Source: JAEUMG01 sp963805405 (GTDB lineage Bacteria > Pseudomonadota > Alphaproteobacteria > Rhizobiales > Aestuariivirgaceae). From it: DNA of 64,000 bases. The stretch lies in contig CAWDUC010000014.1 in the NCBI GenBank assembly GCA_963805405.1, forward strand, positions 1 through 64,000, in the 5' to 3' direction. Position 1 is the stretch's first letter, and each line of letters begins with the position of its first letter. The translations under genes were made by a program, and so were the position numbers. A model generated the notes under the pieces. That model ran no database searches. It was not told the DNA's origin and worked only from the letters and a program-made list of their open reading frames with translations. This document shows positions 38,028 through 47,549 of the stretch, piece after piece.

Positions 38028-38071
38028 AATGTTGCACTTACCAACAAGAATTCTGTTGCATAAACAACATT
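38028..38071. promoter_or_regulatory. Nested palindromic operator between divergent transcripts (DeoR site candidate)
   Basis: Two TGTTG-N6/7-CAACA inverted repeats (38030-38046 and 38054-38069) lie around a central GAATTC, and outer AATGTTG / CAACATT halves make the entire 44-bp block nearly self-complementary. It sits between the starts at 38015 (minus) and 38109 (plus), so a repressor here could control both the six-gene operon, which encodes a DeoR regulator, and the isochorismatase/ABC genes. Confidence 0.7.
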
Positions 38072-38108
38072 CATCTTGCAAGCTTTATCCGATGGCAAGG
38101 GATGCTGA

Positions 38109-38804
38109 ATGAGCTGGAAGACCAGATTCCGCTCGATCTATTACGACGGGGCGCCGGAACCGGCGGACCTCAGCCTGCCCTGGCACCAAACCGCGCTCCT
38201 CGTCATCGATGTTCAGAACACCTACCTAACGCGAGCGGACCCTACCGGGCTGTCTCCTGAGGAGCGTCGCCACTACGACGCATGGACGCCGTTTCACCGC
38301 CGCATGAACGAAGTGGTGATTCCCAACGCCGAGGCCTTGCTCTCTCGCTTTCGCAAGAATGGCCTGGAATGTCTGTTCGCCCGCATTGCCACCCAGTCAC
38401 TCGATGGTCGCGAACGCTCGCTGAGCCAGAAGAAGCCCGGTTGGAACAATCTGTTGCTGCCCATGCACGACGCGTCATCCCAATTTGTGCCCGCACTGGC
38501 GCCCCAGGGCGATGAAATCGTCGTGACCAAGACGACGGACTCCGCGCTGACCGGCACCAACCTGCGTCTCATCCTGCATAATCTCGGCATCAAGCATGTC
38601 GTCTGCGCCGGGATTTTCACCGACCAGTGCATTTCATCCACCGTGCGATCCCTCGCCGATGAAAGTTTCAATGTTATCGTCGTCGAGGACTGCTGTGCCG
38701 CCGGATCGGACGAACTCCACCAAAAGGAACTCGAGATCATCAACATGATCTATTGCCACGTGGTCTCGACCCAGGAGCTTCTCGACATGATGAAGCTCCA
38801 ATGA
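38109..38804 (+). CDS. Isochorismatase-like cysteine hydrolase
   Basis: This 231-residue enzyme has the catalytic triad pattern: Asp in LLVIDVQNTYL, Lys in VTKTTDSALTGTNL and Cys in CAGIFTDQCISSTVRSL. Members hydrolyse biuret, ureidoacrylate, nicotinamide or N-carbamoyl compounds; the long N-terminal segment (SWKTRFRSIYYDGAPEPAD) resembles biuret/ureide hydrolase groups. Divergent from the kinase operon and upstream of a polyamine-type ABC transporter, so it may process the imported nitrogen compound. Confidence 0.85.
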   Translation: MSWKTRFRSIYYDGAPEPADLSLPWHQTALLVIDVQNTYLTRADPTGLSPEERRHYDAWTPFHRRMNEVVIPNAEALLSRFRKNGLECLFARIATQSLDGRERSLSQKKPGWNNLLLPMHDASSQFVPALAPQGDEIVVTKTTDSALTGTNLRLILHNLGIKHVVCAGIFTDQCISSTVRSLADESFNVIVVEDCCAAGSDELHQKELEIINMIYCHVVSTQELLDMMKLQ

Positions 38805-38945
38805 CGACGGCGCGCCCAAGACTGGCCTGGCGCGCCGCGACGCTCACCTTGATTGGGCCGGCATCTTTAAGCTTTCGCCGTGACGTGCTGAAATCGCAAT
38901 AGACGCAGGGCGCCCGCCGCCTTGCCATAACTCGGGAGGTTACGA

Positions 38946-40115
38946 ATGCTGAATAACAAACTGACTCGCCGCAATTTGATGGAGCGCTCGGCCGCCATGG
39001 CCGCGGCCTTCGCGGCCGGCACCGGCTTTTCCTTGAGCACCGCGCAAGCCGCGCGCGACAAGGAACTGAACATCCTGTGCTGGGAAGGCTATAACTCCGC
39101 CCAGGTGCTCGACCCGTTCCGTGAGGCGCATGGCGCAACGGTCAAGGCCGAGTCGCTCACCAACGATCCGACCATGATCAACCGCCTGCGCGCCGGCGAG
39201 ACCAAGGTCTGGGACCTGATCAACGTCAACAATCCCTGGGCTCGCAAGGTCATGATGCCGGAAGGCCTCATCAAGCCGCTCGACCGCGCGACGATGGAGC
39301 CCTATTTCGACAAGATGCTGCCGGCATTCAAGCCGCCCTACAAATGGGCGATGGATGAATCGGGCAAGGAGCTGATCGGCATGTGCCAGCGCTTCGGGCC
39401 CTACTCCTTCGTCGTCAACACCGACAAGGTCAGCCGCGCCACCGCCGAGGATCAAGGCTGGAATCTTTGGAACGATCCGGCCAATGCCAAGAAATACGGC
39501 GTGCTGGAATCGGACGACTGGAACGTCTTCAACATCTGCTGCATCGCCGGCTTCGATCCGTTCAAGGCGCATACGCGACGACGAGATCGCCAAATTCACC
39601 GATGACGGCCGGTCGCGTGTTCAAGGGCGCCAAGGTGGTCGGCGACATCGCCACGATGAACCAGGCTCTGATCTCGGGCGAGATCGACTTCCACATGACC
39701 GGCGGCACCTATTCCGCCTCGCCGGCGCGCGCCGACGGCAACAAGAACATCCGCGGCATCACGCCCAAATCCGGCCCGATGGAAGGCGGCAAGGGCGGCA
39801 TCTCGTGGATCGAGGTGACGTCGCTCGTCAACAACCCGGAATTGTCGCCCGCTCGCGGTCGAGTTCCTGAAATACGTGCAGGATCCGAAAGTCGCCCACA
39901 CGGTGGCCTTCGCCGAGGGCACCTTCAATCCGGTGGCGCAGATGGGCAACCAAGGAATGCTTCGATCTCTTCTCCACGGAAGAGCTCGACGCCATCCAGT
40001 GGGACTAGCTGGAAGAGGAAATGGCGCGCTCGGTCGAATACGACATCGTGCCGGACTACGACAAGCTCCTCGACATCATGACATCGGCCAAGAAGCGCGA
40101 GCCTCCGCCGGCTGA
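38946..40115 (+). CDS. Polyamine-type ABC substrate-binding protein, Tat signal (frameshifted)
   Basis: Twin-arginine signal at the N-terminus (LTRRNLMERSAAMAAAFA; cleavage after AQA), then ILCWEGYNSAQVLDPF and other PotD/SpuD-like features (VWDLINVNN, YSFVVNTDKV, MTGGTYSASPARAD, VAFAEGTFNPV, FDLFSTEELDAIQW). Frameshifts are at about 39575, 39850, 39950 and 40090; a TAG at 40006-40008 stands where a lysine is expected, followed by LEEEMARSVEYDIVPDYD. Together with three genes after it forms an importer for a polyamine- or amino-acid-like substrate. Errors rather than decay are likely, since all downstream partners show the same pattern. Confidence 0.8.
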
Positions 40116-40189
40116 CGATCGTCATCAATTACGCGGCCCTCCGCCGTTGCCGGGCGACGGGCTTTTTCCTGTATCGCATAGCCGGACTC

Positions 40190-41264
40190 ATGACGCAGCG
40201 CCCCTCCATCCTCGTTGCTGCAAGACCTCACCAAGACCTTCGGCAAGTTCACTGCCGTGGACGGCATCGACCTCGATATCGCCGAGGGCGAATTCTTCAC
40301 CATCGTCGGCCCATCCGGCTGCGGCAAGACGACGATGATCCGCATGCTGGCCGGCATGGAGAGCCGCGACAGCGGCGACATCCTGCTGCGCGGCGAGCGC
40401 ATCAACGACGTGCCGGCCAACAAGCGGCCGACCTGCATGGTATTCCAGTCGCTGGCGCTGTTCCCGCATCGCACGGTCGGGCGAGAACATCGAGTTCTCT
40501 TTGAAGATCCGCGGCGTCGATCGCGGCGAAGCGCAAGGATCGGGCGCTCGCAGCTGATGCGGCAACTGCGCCTGCCGGAGAACTACTACGGCAAGAGCGT
40601 CACGAAATGTTCCGGCGGCGAGCGCCAGCGCGTGGCGCTGGCGCGCGCGCTCGCCTACGATCCGGAGATCCTGTTCTTCGACGAGCCGCTTTCGGCGATC
40701 GACTACAAGCTCCGGAAGACCCTGGAGAAGGAGCTGAAGGACATCCACCGCGAGACCGGCAAGACCTTCGTCTACATCACCCACAGCCTCGAGGAGGCGA
40801 TGGTGATGAGGACCGCATCGGCGTGATGCGGGCCGGCAAGCTGGTTCAGGTCGGCACGCCGCAACGAAATCTATTCGGCGCCGCGCGACCAAATTCGTTT
40901 CCGAATTCATGGGCGACGTGAATGTCATTCCGGTCGTCGCTCGCCGGCGGCGAAGTGCTGATCTCGGCCGCTTTCGACGCTCGCTTCAAGCCGCCGGCAT
41001 TGCCGGAAGGCTTCTCCGCCGGCCATCTGGTGGTCCGGCCGGAATTCCTGCGCTTTCTCAAGCGCCGAGCGAGGCGCAGAACTGCGCTGAGCGGCCGGCT
41101 CTACAACGAATACGCCCTGGGCTCGCGCATCCAGTACCAGGTGCGGGTCGGCGACCATGTCTTCATCGTCGAGAAGCTGCGCCAGCAGGCCTTCGGCCGG
41201 GCGCCTCGACGAGGAGGTCCTGATCGGCTGGGACGCCGAGGACAGCATTCTGGTGACGGACTGA
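40190..41264 (+). CDS. ABC transporter ATPase, PotA-like (frameshifted)
   Basis: ATPase of the polyamine-type importer. MTQRPSILV, frameshift, then LTKTFGKFTAVDGIDLDI, Walker A VGPSGCGKTT, MVFQSLALFPH (Q-loop), signature CSGGERQR (Cys replacing the usual Leu), Walker B ILFFDEPLSAIDYK and YITHSLEEAM. A C-terminal TOBE-like domain ends with FIVEKLRQQAF and GWDAEDSILVTD, stop at 41262-41264. Frameshifts lie near 40215, 40480, 40530, 40810, 40865, 41075 and 41200. Confidence 0.8.
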
Positions 41265-41268
41265 TGCG

Positions 41269-42118
41269 ATGACCTCGCAATCGGCGGGCTTGCGCAACGC
41301 AATGCCGCTGATCTCTTCCTGCTGGTCGGCTTTGCCGCGCCGCTGCTCGCGGTCATCGGCTACAGCTTCATGCCGGCGCGCACCTTCGGCCTGTGGCAGG
41401 ATCCGACCCTGGAGAACTACGCCGACGATCTTCAAGGGCACAGCTACATCTCCTTCGTCTGGTCGCTCGGGCTTTGCCGCCGCTGACCGTCGCTGTCCTG
41501 GCGCTGATCTGCTATCCCGTCGCCTATGGGCTGGCCCGGGTCTTCGGCAAGTGGGCGACGGTCATGACGCTGCTCTTCACCATTCCGCTCTTCGTCTCGG
41601 AGAACGTGCGGCTCTATGGCTGGGTGCTGTTCTTCATCAAGAACGGCGTGCTGCTCGGCACGCTGAAATCGATGTTCGGCATCGAGCCGGAAAGCTGGCT
41701 GTTCACCCGCCGGCATGATGTTGATCGGCATGGTCTATGTCTATCTGCCCTTCATGCTGTTCCCGATGACGCTCGGCGTCATCATGGTGCCGAAGGAGAC
41801 CCGCGATGCCGCCTTCGATCTCGGCGCCACGCGCTGGCAGGTGTTCAGGGAAGTCGATCTGCCGCTTGTCGATGCCGGGCATCGTGATCGGCTTTCTCCT
41901 GACCTTCGTGCTGGCGGTCGGCGCCATCGCCGAGGCCAAGGTGCTCGGCGGCCAGACGCATCATCCCGATCACCCATGACATCGAGATCGCCTTCACCTA
42001 TGCGCAGAACTGGCCGCTGGGCGCGGCGCTCGCGGTGCTGCTGATGCTGGTGGTGGGCGTGCTCGTGCTCTTCGTCCTGCGGCGCTTCGATCTCGACGCC
42101 GTCCTGGGGAAGCGCTGA
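41269..42118 (+). CDS. ABC transporter permease, PotB-like (frameshifted)
   Basis: First membrane subunit. Segments FAAPLLAVIGYSFMP, VAVLALICYPVAYGLARVFG, FTIPLFVSENVRLYGWVLFF and VYLPFMLFPMTLGVIMVPKE are MetI-like permease helices; DAAFDLGATRWQVFREVDLPL is the EAA coupling motif. Ends LRRFDLDAVLGKR. Frameshifts near 41310, 41430, 41475, 41708, 41875 and 41960. One bp separates its stop from the PotC-like start. Confidence 0.8.
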
Positions 42119-42119
42119 C

Positions 42120-42952
42120 ATGAACGGGCATATCGCGTAGCGGCCGGCATGCGCTGATCTGGGCCTGGACGATGGCCGTCGTGGTCTTCCTCTATATCTG
42201 CCGGCGCTCTGCCTGTTCCTCGCGTCACTCACCGCCAGCCGTTACTTCCAGTTCCCGATCAGCAAATGGGGCCTCGACTGGTGGCGCAAGACCTTCGACT
42301 TCGATGGAGGTCCATCAGCTGTTCAAGACCTCGATCAGCATTGCGCTCTGCGTGACGGTGATCGCCGTGGTGATCGCCTTCTTCGGCGCGCTGGCCTTCG
42401 CGCGCTATGAATGGAAGGGCCGCGTCGATCTACCAGAAGCTGGTGCTGCTGCCGATCTTCTTCCCGCAATCGGTGCTCGGGCCTGGCGCTGCTGCTCTGG
42501 TTCAACGCGCTCGGCCTCGAACTGTCGTGGAAGACGGCGGTCTTCGCCCATCTCGTCTGGATCATCCCGGTCGTCACTTTGGTGATCTCGATCCAGGTCT
42601 ACAGCTTCGATCCCGCGCTGGAGGAGGCGGCCTTCGATCTCGGCGCATCGCGCTGGCAGGTGTTGCGCGAAGTGACGTTGCCGGTGCTGCTTCCCGGGCA
42701 TCTTCTCGGGCTCGCTGTTCGCGTTCCTGCTGTCGTGGGGCAATTTCCCGCTGTCGCTGTTCACGACCGGCGCCGACACGACGATCCCGGAATATCTCTA
42801 TGCCAAGATGGTCGCCGGCTACACGCCTGGCGTGCCGGTGCTCGGCACCGTATCGACTATTGGCGCGGCACTGCTGTTGCTCGGTCGGCTATCTGGCTCG
42901 ATCCGCCGTCGCGTCGAGCGCCGCAAGAACTGCAAGAGCAAGGGAGGACTGA
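42120..42952 (+). CDS. ABC transporter permease, PotC-like (frameshifted)
   Basis: Second permease. After MNGHIA a frameshift leads to ALIWAWTMAVVVFLYI, FKTSISIALCVTVIAVVIAF, KLVLLPIFFPQSVLG, HLVWIIPVVTLVIS, the EAA motif EEAAFDLGASRWQVLREV and a C-terminal helix (TVSTIGAALLLLG). Frameshifts near 42140, 42205, 42305, 42425, 42485, 42700 and 42890. The stop at 42950-42952 is 2 bp before the SDR start. Confidence 0.8.
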
Positions 42953-42954
42953 TA

Positions 42955-43731
42955 ATGTTCACATCACTTGCAGGGCAAGTCCGTCATCGTCACCGGCGCC
43001 AGCAAGGGCATCGGCAAGGGCATCGCGGCAGTCCTTCGCCAAGGCGGATGCAAGGTTCTGGTGGTCTCGCGTCATCTGGCCGAGGCCGAGGCGGCGGCGA
43101 AGGAATTCGGCGAAGGGCGCTTCCGGCTTTGCCGCCGACGTCACCAAGCTCGAGAGCATGGAGGCGATGGCCAAGGCCGCCGCCGACCGGCAATGGCGGC
43201 ATCGACATACTCTGTGCCAATGCCGGCGTGTTTCCGCCGCACAAGCTCGAGGAGATGACGAGCGATCAATGGGACCTGGTTGTCGACACCAATCTCAAGG
43301 GCACCTTTCACTCGGTGAAGGCTTGCATTCCCTATCTCAAGAAATCGCCGCAGGGCCGCATCATCCTGACCTCGTCGATCACCGGCCCCGTCACCGGCTT
43401 TCCCGGCTGGACGCATTATGGCGCAACCAAAGGCCGGCCAGCTCGGCTTCATGCGCACCGCCTGCCTCGAACTCGCCAAATACGGGATCACGGTCAACGC
43501 CGTATTGCCCGGCAACATCATGACCGAGGGTCTGCAGGGCATGGGCGAGGAGTATCATCAAGACCATGTCGGCCTCGATCCCGCTTGAAGCGTCTGGGCG
43601 CTCTCGAAGATATCGGCAACACCGCGCTCTTTCTTGCAACGAAGGAGGCCGGCTATATCACCGGCCAGACCATCATCGTCGATGGCGGCCAGATAATCCC
43701 GGAATTGCTCGAAGCCTTGGCGCAGGCCTAA
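42955..43731 (+). CDS. Short-chain dehydrogenase/reductase, FabG-like (frameshifted)
   Basis: Classical SDR: GKSVIVTGASKGIGKGIA (TGxxxGxG), ILCANAGVFPP (NAG), LTSSITGPVTG (catalytic Ser), GWTHYGATKAG (YxxxK) and a C-terminal GYITGQTIIVDGGQI. About 257 residues when the frameshifts near 42975, 43040, 43110, 43195, 43430, 43550 and 43585 are repaired. The gene follows the permease at once and probably oxidises or reduces the imported compound. Confidence 0.85.
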   Translation: MFTSLAGQVRHRHRRQQGHRQGHRGSPSPRRMQGSGGLASSGRGRGGGEGIRRRALPALPPTSPSSRAWRRWPRPPPTGNGGIDILCANAGVFPPHKLEEMTSDQWDLVVDTNLKGTFHSVKACIPYLKKSPQGRIILTSSITGPVTGFPGWTHYGATKGRPARLHAHRLPRTRQIRDHGQRRIARQHHDRGSAGHGRGVSSRPCRPRSRLKRLGALEDIGNTALFLATKEAGYITGQTIIVDGGQIIPELLEALAQA

Positions 43732-43742
43732 TAGCTCTGGAA

Positions 43743-45158
43743 TTATCCACGGGAACGCGGCTTCGATTTGGTGACCGACCCGCTAGGCCGCTTCCCTGAA
43801 GCCTCCGGCGGATTGCCAAAATCATAATCGATCTTTCCTATCGGCGGCCGGCCGATGCTCGCCGGCCGTGGCAGCTTCACGCCGGCGAATGAAGGAAGCT
43901 TGACCGCGGAGTCCTTGCTCCACGCCATCTCGACATGCCGGACGAGGCGAGCGGGATCGATGTCAAACGGCGCAAGATGCGTCGGCAGCCCGGAGGTATT
44001 CGGGCTTGCACCAGCATTGATGAAGACACGCGTCACGTCCATCTCGGCTCCGAACCGCAAGATCATGGTGGCGTCCTCTGCATGGAGCCCCGCGCAAGTT
44101 CCGCCACCGAGGCCACGGATCATGGATCGACAGGCACTCATCGCGCTGTCCCGGCTGGCAGCGACGTAGAGCCCCAGGACCGGGCACGGCTTCGCGCGAC
44201 TGAGCGGATAATCATCACCCACGCGATCAAGCGGCACGAGGAGCACGCGCGTCTTCGCCGGCACTTTGAAACCGGCTTTCGCTGCGATCGCGGCGGCGGA
44301 TTTCCCTGTCCAGTCTGGATCGAATTTTGCCAATGGAAACAGGAGATTCTCGAGCTTTCCTCGCTCTGCCTCGGAACACAGGTGACAGCCGTTCTGCGCG
44401 AGTGCTTCCCGTAAGCGATCGGCAATCGCCGCGTGGGCAATGATCGCCGATTTATTTGCGAAGCCGACGCCGTTGTCGAATGCTTTCGACACGGCGAGCG
44501 CGCGCGCCGCTCGCGCTATATTCGCGGATTCATCGACATAGACGGGAACGTTGCCATCACTATCCAGCGGAACATGGAAGCCAGCAGACTTCGAAAGCGT
44601 TTCGCTGATCGCCGCTGAAGGAGCCTCGATCACCTGTATCGTTCCGTCAGGCGCGCCGGCATCCTCCGCGACCTTGGCCAAAAATCGCGCGGCATCGACA
44701 GTCGTCTTTGTCGCTATTGGATGCGGCGAGAAAATCACCGCATTGCGCGTCAGGAGACACAGGATGGCAGCGGTATAGAGCGAGGCGATCGGATTGGTCG
44801 CCGGCAGTGTCGCAAACACGACTCCAACCGGCTTGGCGATCTCGACAAGCTTTTTCTCCGCAACCAGCCGCAGACCGGTAAAGTCCTGGTCGCGATACCG
44901 CGCCAGGATGCCTTTCGAGCAGGCCTCGTTCGTCAGCGCCTTGTCATCCGCAACCCCGTATCCGGTCTCGCGCACAATCATCTCGGCATAGCGACGTGCG
45001 TTCTTATGTGCTGCGATCGCCACCACTTCGGCGATCCTGAGCACATTAGAGCGGTCGTATGTCGAGAAGGCCTGCGCGGCCCAGCGCGCCTTCTCGGCCA
45101 TTTGCGCCGCGTGAAAGGGTGTGAAGCCGCGGTCTGCGAGTAACGGATGAAGTGCCAT
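43743..45158 (-). CDS. Acylating aldehyde dehydrogenase homologue lacking the catalytic cysteine
   Basis: This 471-residue ALDH-fold protein is of the CoA-acylating type (EutE/AdhE/SauS-like): KPVGVVFATLPATNPIASLY, TRNAVIFSPHPIATKTT and SKAFDNGVG are family motifs. In acylating enzymes FDNG is followed, two residues on, by the catalytic Cys (FDNGVIC in AdhE); here the residue is Phe233 (FDNGVGF), and the SE after it is NK. The gene is otherwise intact, so it may be a pseudoenzyme or have a different chemistry. It is in a minus-strand cluster with kinase, aminotransferase and FAD oxidase genes. Confidence 0.75.
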   Translation of the reverse strand: MALHPLLADRGFTPFHAAQMAEKARWAAQAFSTYDRSNVLRIAEVVAIAAHKNARRYAEMIVRETGYGVADDKALTNEACSKGILARYRDQDFTGLRLVAEKKLVEIAKPVGVVFATLPATNPIASLYTAAILCLLTRNAVIFSPHPIATKTTVDAARFLAKVAEDAGAPDGTIQVIEAPSAAISETLSKSAGFHVPLDSDGNVPVYVDESANIARAARALAVSKAFDNGVGFANKSAIIAHAAIADRLREALAQNGCHLCSEAERGKLENLLFPLAKFDPDWTGKSAAAIAAKAGFKVPAKTRVLLVPLDRVGDDYPLSRAKPCPVLGLYVAASRDSAMSACRSMIRGLGGGTCAGLHAEDATMILRFGAEMDVTRVFINAGASPNTSGLPTHLAPFDIDPARLVRHVEMAWSKDSAVKLPSFAGVKLPRPASIGRPPIGKIDYDFGNPPEASGKRPSGSVTKSKPRSRG

Positions 45159-45193
45159 AAATAATCACCGGATATTGCAACTGGACGGGAGCA

Positions 45194-46196
45194 TCAGCCA
45201 AATCTCTTCAGATAGTCTTCGGCAAGCGCCACCGTGTCATTCGTATAAGGAACGCCCATCGACTGCGCGAGATCGGTTTCGGAATGCGATCCGATCCAGG
45301 CGATGAGCAGCATGCGCCGGAACATGATGAAGGTCGGTATCTCCGCAACGTCTTCCTCCGACAAATCCAGTGCGCGGCGATAGCCATTGACCCAGGCATC
45401 GACGAGAGCGGGAACATCGGGCCGGTGTTCGATGAAGGAAAGCGCCGTCGCACAATCATAAAGATACCACGAGAAGCCACAGTCGTCGAAATCGATGACC
45501 TTGGTTTTGTCCCCCTCGATCATCAGATTGGCGAGCCGCATGTCGCAGTGAACCAGGCCGAAGCGCTGCGACCCTTTGCCGAAACGAAGAAGGCGTTTTT
45601 CGATCAAGTCGACGGCGCGCGAGAAAAGTGCAGTCTTCTCCCGATCGAGCCCCATGCCGTTGCGCCACGATCCCCAATGCGCCTTCGGACCAAAGGCGCC
45701 GTCGAAATCCCAGGTGAGCCGTTCGAAATTTTGTGGCAACCGCCAATTGCGCGTGAAGGCGTGCATCTGGGCTGTGACGTAGCCGAGTGTCTCGAAAGGC
45801 CCCAGCAGTTCGTCTTCGGGTGGCTCGGCACCCTCCTCCCAGGCGAACAGCACGACCTGGCGCGGCTCCATGCCGGGGACGGTGACAGTCTGAATGAGTT
45901 CGCCGTTGGCACCTGCCAAAGGTACCGGGCGTGATCACCGGGCTTCCCGCGCGCAGCGCTTCCACCCAGCCGAGCTCCGAGGCGATGGCATTCTTGGAAT
46001 GATAGCCCGCGCGATGGACACGCAGGGCGAAGCGGCGGCCATCCGGCGCGTCAATCTTGTAGGTCGCGTTCTCAGAGAGATTGATCATCCGCACCTTGGA
46101 TTGCGGTGGAAGCCCGAAAGCAGGAACCGCCGCATGCGCGACCTCTTCAAGCCGCTTCAGCTTCTCCGTATGCGGAAGATCGTCGAAGGAAGACAT
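45194..46196 (-). CDS. APH-family small-molecule kinase (one frameshift)
   Basis: Aminoglycoside phosphotransferase-fold kinase of about 334 residues. N-terminal MSSFDDLPHTEKLKRLEEVA and SENATYKIDAPDGRRFALRVHR (nucleotide-binding beta sheet, Lys/Arg); C-terminal catalytic HCDMRLANLM (HxDxxxxN) and VIDFDDCGFSWYLYD (metal-binding DFD). The frameshift is near 45920. Resembles the hydroxylysine-/ethanolamine-kinase branch rather than antibiotic resistance enzymes. Eleven bp from the class III PLP enzyme, a pairing known in hydroxylysine and ethanolamine-phosphate breakdown. Confidence 0.8.
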
Positions 46197-46207
46197 GGAA
46201 GCTTGAC

Positions 46208-47521
46208 CTAGGCCGCCAGGCGTCGCGAACGCGGCCGCTGGGCTTTCTTCGGCGCGATCGCCTTGAGGCCGAACAGTTCCGCTTGCGCCTGGCGGACCGC
46301 CGTATCGAGGCGGGTCAGGATTTCGTCGCACATGTCGCGGTCAATAAGGAGGCCCGGCTTGAACTGCAATACCGCCTTGTCGAGAGTTGAGAAGATCGCC
46401 CAGATGCCGTTCTGATAGAGTTGCTTCATCACAGAGACAGCACCCTGATCATGATTGAACTCAAGCCCCATCACGATACCGCGCTGGCGGATACCGGTGA
46501 AAAAGTCGGGATAGTTGTCGCGGATCTGGCGAAGGCCGTTGCCGATATGAGCAGAGATATAGTGAACCTGGGACCGCGTCTCGGGCCGCGAGCAGATTTC
46601 AAGGACCTTCGCCGCGGCAAGGCAGCCGAGTTCAGAACCGCCGAATGACGACATGTGGCCGAAGCCATCCTCGGTGAGCCACCGGCCGGCCCGCTCGTTA
46701 ACGACGACGGCAGCGATCGGATAAACGCCTCCCGAAAGCCCTTTGCCGGTGACGAGCATGTCCGGCACCACACCATAAGTATCGATGCCCCACATTTCGC
46801 CGGTGCGCATCAGCCCGGTCTGGACCTCATCGGCGATATAGAGCGTGCCGACTTTCTCGCAGGCCTTTTTGATCGCCGCGAGATAGCCCGGCAACGGCAT
46901 CGGGAAGCCGTAGGTCGCCGGGATCGTCTCCATGATCACGCAGGCCGCATCGCCAACCGCGATCGCGTCGAGCATTGTCTCGAGATCGTTGAAAGGCACT
47001 TTCACCACTTCGCTGCTCGGAGCATCGGAGAGGAAAAGCTTCGAGAAGCGATCGTCGCCAACCTGCACGGCAAGCCCGGTATGGCCGTGATAGCAGCGCT
47101 TGATGCAGATGATCTTTCGCCGCTGGGTCGCATGCCGCGCGCTCTTCAATGCGATATCGATCGCCTCGGCGCCACCCGACGCGAAGATCGTGTTCGTGAG
47201 GCCCTTGGGCGTCAACCGCTCCAGCATTTGCGCCACATGCGTGCGCATGATCGAGGGAAAGTGATGATTTCCGATGTCGAAATAGTCGAGCCCCTCGCGC
47301 ACCGCCTGGACGACTTCCGGATTGCGATGACCGAGCGAGTAAGTGCCGCCATTGAGATGCACATCGATGAGCCGCCGGCCGTCGACATCGTAAAGATGAT
47401 AACCCTCACGACGGTCGATAACGAGATCGACACCCATGCGCTGCCAGTCGGCCGTCTTGCCGGGATTCCAGTATTTCATCGAGCGCTCGATGAACTCGGA
47501 CTTCTGCTTGCTCATCGCCAT
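46208..47521 (-). CDS. Class III aminotransferase-fold PLP enzyme (phospho-lyase candidate)
   Basis: This 437-residue enzyme of the class III fold has GGAEAIDIALKSAR, YHGHTGLAVQVG, IMETIPATYGFPMP, YIADEVQTGLMRTG and the PLP lysine in MLVTGKGLSGGVYP. The start MAMSKQKSEF at 47521 is chosen over the longer open frame to 47764, which overlaps the FAD gene. Class III members are usually omega- or GSA-type transaminases, but when paired with an APH kinase they include ethanolamine-phosphate and 5-phosphohydroxylysine phospho-lyases, a reading I favour here from context. Confidence 0.85.
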   Translation of the reverse strand: MAMSKQKSEFIERSMKYWNPGKTADWQRMGVDLVIDRREGYHLYDVDGRRLIDVHLNGGTYSLGHRNPEVVQAVREGLDYFDIGNHHFPSIMRTHVAQMLERLTPKGLTNTIFASGGAEAIDIALKSARHATQRRKIICIKRCYHGHTGLAVQVGDDRFSKLFLSDAPSSEVVKVPFNDLETMLDAIAVGDAACVIMETIPATYGFPMPLPGYLAAIKKACEKVGTLYIADEVQTGLMRTGEMWGIDTYGVVPDMLVTGKGLSGGVYPIAAVVVNERAGRWLTEDGFGHMSSFGGSELGCLAAAKVLEICSRPETRSQVHYISAHIGNGLRQIRDNYPDFFTGIRQRGIVMGLEFNHDQGAVSVMKQLYQNGIWAIFSTLDKAVLQFKPGLLIDRDMCDEILTRLDTAVRQAQAELFGLKAIAPKKAQRPRSRRLAA

Positions 47522-47549
47522 GGCACAGTCTCCTGACGGGTAAAATCGA

